Positions 60,269 to 64,000 of a stretch of 64,000 nt of DNA are shown piece by piece. The translations under genes were made by a program, and so were the position numbers. The stretch is taken from positions 1 to 64,000 of the forward strand of contig VGDL01000009.1 in assembly GCA_016869735.1 (NCBI GenBank), written 5' to 3'. Under the pieces are notes generated by a model, which saw only the letters and a list, made by a program, of their open reading frames with translations, had not been told where the DNA came from and did not search any database. Source of the DNA: Alphaproteobacteria bacterium. GTDB lineage: Bacteria; Pseudomonadota; Alphaproteobacteria; Acetobacterales; Acetobacteraceae. Position 1 is the stretch's first letter; every line of letters starts with the position of its first letter.

Positions 60269-61288
60269 ATGCCGGCCGAGATTGAAACCGATGTCGCGAT
60301 TATTGGTGCGGGCCCTGTCGGGCTTTTCGCGGTGTTTGAATGCGGCATGCTGCGCATGAAATCCGTGGTGATTGACGCGCTGGAAGCAATCGGCGGGCAA
60401 TGCACGGCGCTGTATCCCGAAAAGCCTATTTTCGACATTCCCGCCCATCCGCAAATCGCCGCCGCCGATCTGATTGGCCAGTTGGAAGCCCAGGCCGCGC
60501 CCTTCGCGCCGCAATACCTGTTTGGCCGCCGTGTGGAGACGCTGCGCCAGGAAGGCAGCGCTTTGGTGCTGGGCACTTCCGCCGGCGATACTATTCGCGC
60601 CAAGGCCGTGATCCTGGCTGCTGGTGCCGGCGCCTTCGGCCCCAATCGTCCGCCCTTGGCCGGGCTTCCGGGTTATGAGGCTTCCGGCGCTGTTCGCTAC
60701 ATGGTGGCGAAGCGCGAAGAATTTCGTGGCAAGCGCGTGGTGATTGCGGGCGGCGGTGATTCCGCCGTTGATTGGGCGCTGTCGCTCAAGGATATCGCGG
60801 CCAAGGTCGTTGTTGTGCATCGCCGCCCGAAATTCCGCGCCGCGCCGGAAACCGCCGCGCAATTGGAAGCCGCGGCAGCGCGGGGGGAAGTGGAAATGGC
60901 CATCCCCTATCAGCTACACGGGCTGAAAGGTGATGGCGCCAAGCTGGAAGCGGTGGAATTGGCGACCCTGCAAGGTGACGTGCGCGACGTGCCGGCGGAC
61001 CATTTGCTCGCGTTTTTTGGCCTTTCAATGGATTTGGGCCCGATCGCCGATTGGGGGCTTGGGCTGGAACGCAGCCATGTCAGCGTGACACCAGCAACGT
61101 GTGAAACCAATATCCCCGGCGTCTATGCCATTGGTGATATCGCGACCTATCCCGGCAAACTTAAGTTGATCCTGCAAGGATTTTCTGAAGCCGCCATGGC
61201 AGCGCATGCGATCCATCCGCGCGTTTTCCCGGATACCGCGCTGCATTTCGAATATTCTACCAGCAAAGGCGTGCCCGGCGCGGCGTGA
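60269..61288 (+). CDS. Ferredoxin-NADP(+) reductase-type NAD(P)/FAD oxidoreductase
   Basis: TDVAIIGAGPVGLFAVFECGMLRMKSVVIDALEAIGGQCTALYPEKPIFDIPAHP; VVIAGGGDSAVDWAL; GVYAIGDIATYPGKLKLILQGFSEAAMAAHA. Confidence 0.93.
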   Translation: MPAEIETDVAIIGAGPVGLFAVFECGMLRMKSVVIDALEAIGGQCTALYPEKPIFDIPAHPQIAAADLIGQLEAQAAPFAPQYLFGRRVETLRQEGSALVLGTSAGDTIRAKAVILAAGAGAFGPNRPPLAGLPGYEASGAVRYMVAKREEFRGKRVVIAGGGDSAVDWALSLKDIAAKVVVVHRRPKFRAAPETAAQLEAAAARGEVEMAIPYQLHGLKGDGAKLEAVELATLQGDVRDVPADHLLAFFGLSMDLGPIADWGLGLERSHVSVTPATCETNIPGVYAIGDIATYPGKLKLILQGFSEAAMAAHAIHPRVFPDTALHFEYSTSKGVPGAA

Positions 61289-61295
61289 GCATCCC

Positions 61296-61970
61296 ATGCT
61301 GAAAATGATCCGCGTTTTCGCCTTTCTGCTGATCGCCATTCTGGGCGGGCTATGGGGGCTTGCCTGGTATTTGCGCGCACCGGGGGAAGCGATGGGGGAC
61401 GCGTTTCTGCGGCAATTGGCGCAGTTCGGGGGCGCGGATATGCCCGCGCCTTCTGCAGGTGGCGTGCAATTGCCGCAGGGCATCGCCCTTGGCGGCGCCT
61501 TCAGTTTGCAGGATCACACCGGCCAGCGCGTGACCGAACGCGCCTTCACGGGCAAGCTTGGCTTGATCTATTTCGGCTTCACCTATTGCCCTGATGTATG
61601 CCCAACGGAATTGGGCCTGATGGCATCGGCGCTTGATCTGCTGGGGCCTGATGCGGCGCGTGTGCTGCCCGTGCTGATTACGATAGACCCGGCGCGCGAT
61701 ACGCCGGCGGCTTTGGCCGATTACGTTGCCCGCTTTCATCCGGCCTTGACCGGTTTGACCGGTACGGATGAAGAAATCGCCACAGCTGCGCGGGCGTTTC
61801 GCGTATATTATCGAAAGGTCACCCCACCGGGTGCCAGCGACTATCTGATGGACCATTCATCCTTCATCTATTTGGTTGGGCCTGATGGCAGGGTGCGCCA
61901 GCTTTTCCGCCCCAATACGCCGCCTGAGACTATCGCGGCAGCCATTAAGGGGCAGCTACGGCAACTTTAA
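61296..61970 (+). CDS. SCO family (Sco1/SenC) protein
   Basis: GKLGLIYFGFTYCPDVCPTELGLMASALDLLG (CxxxC); HSSFIYLVGPDGRVRQLF. Confidence 0.94.
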   Translation: MLKMIRVFAFLLIAILGGLWGLAWYLRAPGEAMGDAFLRQLAQFGGADMPAPSAGGVQLPQGIALGGAFSLQDHTGQRVTERAFTGKLGLIYFGFTYCPDVCPTELGLMASALDLLGPDAARVLPVLITIDPARDTPAALADYVARFHPALTGLTGTDEEIATAARAFRVYYRKVTPPGASDYLMDHSSFIYLVGPDGRVRQLFRPNTPPETIAAAIKGQLRQL

Positions 61971-62064
61971 CCTTTGGGCGACTTTCACGGCGAAAAGCTT
62001 TCTGATAACGGAATTGTTTACGGAAAGCCGAAGAAAAACTCGGAAGCTCAATGGGGAATGCTGG

Positions 62065-62346
62065 ATGGAAAACGATATCAGTGAGCGGGAAGGCGGTGCC
62101 GAACGGGGCGCATCTGCTGGCCCCAGGCACACAAGAAGATTGTCGGACAAGATTCTGATCGCCTTTCATCATGCGTGCGACCAATCTGATTTCGATGTGG
62201 CGAATGACCTGCTGCTGATCCTGGAAAAAATGTTGAAGCGGCCAAGCGCCGGCTCTGACACCAATCGCCGCAAAAGCATTGAAAGCCTGATCGCCGCGCA
62301 TGAAAGGCTATGGCTGCTGCGCCATCCGGAAGCGCGCGATAGCTAA
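62065..62346 (+). CDS. Hypothetical protein, small alpha-helical
   Basis: MENDISEREGGAERGASAGPRHTRRLSDKILIAFHHACDQSDFDVANDLLLILEKMLKRP...RRKSIESLIAAHERLWLLRHPEARDS. Confidence 0.7.
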   Translation: MENDISEREGGAERGASAGPRHTRRLSDKILIAFHHACDQSDFDVANDLLLILEKMLKRPSAGSDTNRRKSIESLIAAHERLWLLRHPEARDS

Positions 62347-63086
62347 TTCGCGTCGAAGGGCGCCGCGTCTCTCAGGATAGCCTCGGCGGCATCGGTAAAG
62401 CGGCCATCGGCTTCATGCAGCACAAGGCCGGGCAGGATTTTCGCGGGGCTGCGCGCCCCCTTGCGGGCACGAAGCAGAACCCGCTTGGCGGCAACCCCGG
62501 CGCGGGGCCAAAGCGGCAGCAATTCCACGGCGCCGAAGCCCGCCGCATGGATCGCGGCCACTGCCGCGTCAAACCGCGCGGCGGGTAGGATCAGGCTTAG
62601 GCTGCCGCGTGGCGCAATGGCGGCGGCCAGAAACCCAACCCAATCCGCCAAGCCAGGCCCTGCCTCATGCGTTGCGGCGCGGCGAATGGCGCCAGGCGGG
62701 GGCGTGCCGCCCGGCCAATAGGGCGGATTGGCAAAGCCATGCGCCACCGGGCCAAGCGCGCACGCCAGCGCCAGATCTGCGACGTCGCCGTGTTCGATGC
62801 GGGCATCAACCTTGGCCCGCGCGGCATTGTCCCGCGCCAGCGCCGCCATGGCCGCTTCACGTTCCACTGCGCGAATCGCAAGTCCCGGCACGCGGGCGGC
62901 GAGGCATAGAAACGCTGCGCCACTGCCGGGGCCGGCTTCCAACACGGTCTCTCCCGGCTTGGCCGGCACAAAGGCGGCCAGCAGCACCGCATCCAAGCCG
63001 GCGCGGAAACCCTGGCGCGGCTGGCGCAGCGCCACACGGCCATTCAGCAAGTGATCTTCGGTGACATTCTCAGCACCTTCGGTCAC
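62343..63086 (-). CDS. TrmN6-like methyltransferase
   Basis: TEDHLLNGRVALRQPRQGFRAGLDAVLLAAFVPAKPGETVLEAGPGSGAAFLCLAAR; NPPYW motif. Confidence 0.88.
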   Translation of the reverse strand: MTEGAENVTEDHLLNGRVALRQPRQGFRAGLDAVLLAAFVPAKPGETVLEAGPGSGAAFLCLAARVPGLAIRAVEREAAMAALARDNAARAKVDARIEHGDVADLALACALGPVAHGFANPPYWPGGTPPPGAIRRAATHEAGPGLADWVGFLAAAIAPRGSLSLILPAARFDAAVAAIHAAGFGAVELLPLWPRAGVAAKRVLLRARKGARSPAKILPGLVLHEADGRFTDAAEAILRDAAPFDAN

Positions 63087-63298
63087 AGGCCCTCATCCTC
63101 ACCCGCTTCCCGCAGGATGCGCTCAGCCGCGGCGGCATCTTCATCGCGCACGGCCAAGCGGCGCGGGAAGGCGCCGATCCCGCCTTCAACCGCGCTGATA
63201 TGCTGATCGAGCAGCACGGCTTCGATACCGGCATCCTTGAGCAAGGCTTGCAGGAAGCCAAGCCGGATCGGGTTATTGCTGCGAAGCAGAACGCGCAT
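63083..63298 (-). CDS. DUF2007 domain protein
   Basis: MRVLLRSNNPIRLGFLQALLKDAGIEAVLLDQHISAVEGGIGAFPRRLAVRDEDAAAAERILREAG. Confidence 0.85.
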   Translation of the reverse strand: MRVLLRSNNPIRLGFLQALLKDAGIEAVLLDQHISAVEGGIGAFPRRLAVRDEDAAAAERILREAGEDEGL

Positions 63299-63382
63299 GG
63301 GAAAGCCTTTCCACCGGTCCTTTCGCTTGCCGGTCCGACATGTGGCGCCTATGGTGCGCCGCGCAATCAAAGGTGAGCAAGA

Positions 63383-64000
63383 GTGGACTTAGCGCCGCAG
63401 CAATTCCCTGGCGAGGATCGGGGGCGGGGGGAAGATGCCCTGGCCGCGCTGACGGCGCTTGTGCAGGATGATCTGGAAGCCTGTAACCGCCTGATTGTGG
63501 AACGGATGCAAAGCCCGGTCGCGCTGATCCCGCAATTAGCGGCGCATCTGGTCGCTGCTGGTGGGAAAAGGCTGCGGCCGCTTTTGACTTTGGCTGCTGC
63601 CAGCCTTTGTGACTATCGCGGCGAGAGGCATATCTCGCTCGCGGCTTGTGTGGAATTTATCCATACCGCGACACTGCTGCATGATGATGTTGTGGATGAA
63701 AGCGCTCTGCGGCGCGGGCAGGCCAGCGCCAATGCGCTGTTTGGCAATAAGGCTTCCGTGCTGGTGGGCGATTTCCTGTTCGCCCGCGCCTTTCAATTGA
63801 TGGTGGCCGATGGGTCGCTTGAAGTGCTGCGCATCCTTTCCACCGCCGCGGCCACGATTGCCGAAGGTGAAGTGCTGCAATTGATGACGCAGAATGATAC
63901 CGCGACCACGGAAGACCAGTATCTGGCGGTGATTGAAGGCAAGACCGCAGCACTTTTTGCTGCTGCGACCGAAGTGGGCGCCGTGATTGCGGATCGGCCC
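63383..64000 (+). CDS. ispB: Polyprenyl diphosphate synthase (octaprenyl-type), 3'-truncated by window
   Basis: GTG start; AAGGKRLRPLLTLAAA; FIHTATLLHDDVVDESALRRGQASANALFGNKASVLVGDFLFARAFQLMV (DDxxD). Absent from the supplied ORF track because no stop lies in the window. Confidence 0.93.
   Translation, partial: MDLAPQQFPGEDRGRGEDALAALTALVQDDLEACNRLIVERMQSPVALIPQLAAHLVAAGGKRLRPLLTLAAASLCDYRGERHISLAACVEFIHTATLLHDDVVDESALRRGQASANALFGNKASVLVGDFLFARAFQLMVADGSLEVLRILSTAAATIAEGEVLQLMTQNDTATTEDQYLAVIEGKTAALFAAATEVGAVIADRP

Overview
This 64 kb window is GC-rich chromosomal DNA. Gene content and order suggest an alphaproteobacterium, probably Acetobacteraceae-like (inference). Most of it is ordinary core genome: serB/miaA, ilvIH (acetolactate synthase), pgi, trpGDC-moaC-moeA, fliI, tRNA-Phe(GAA), ggt, an OmpA-family porin, gpmI-envC-ctpA-rppH, hrcA/rph/rdgB, ftsK, addAB, murU/amgK/tsaE, a ferredoxin-NADP reductase, SCO, and the 5' part of a polyprenyl diphosphate synthase. 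There is no prophage, CRISPR array or obvious defence island. The most unusual features are: (1) three tandem 57-bp palindromic units between divergent serB and miaA that stay open in frame and appear to be translated as a 3x19-aa N-terminal extension of MiaA; (2) a cassette of two tandem Lin0512-family proteins, a DUF35/OB-fold protein with degenerate zinc ligands, and a thiolase-fold protein apparently lacking the usual nucleophilic cysteine, preceded by a 9-bp perfect hairpin; (3) three genes (sulfatase, fliI, TPR/glycosyltransferase) each broken by an apparent 1-nt deletion in a short homopolymer; (4) a CIRCE-like element with exact 9-9-9 geometry between hrcA and rph; (5) an IS3-type element end truncating a lipoprotein gene at the left edge. 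All calls come from reading sequence and translations; no database search was run.
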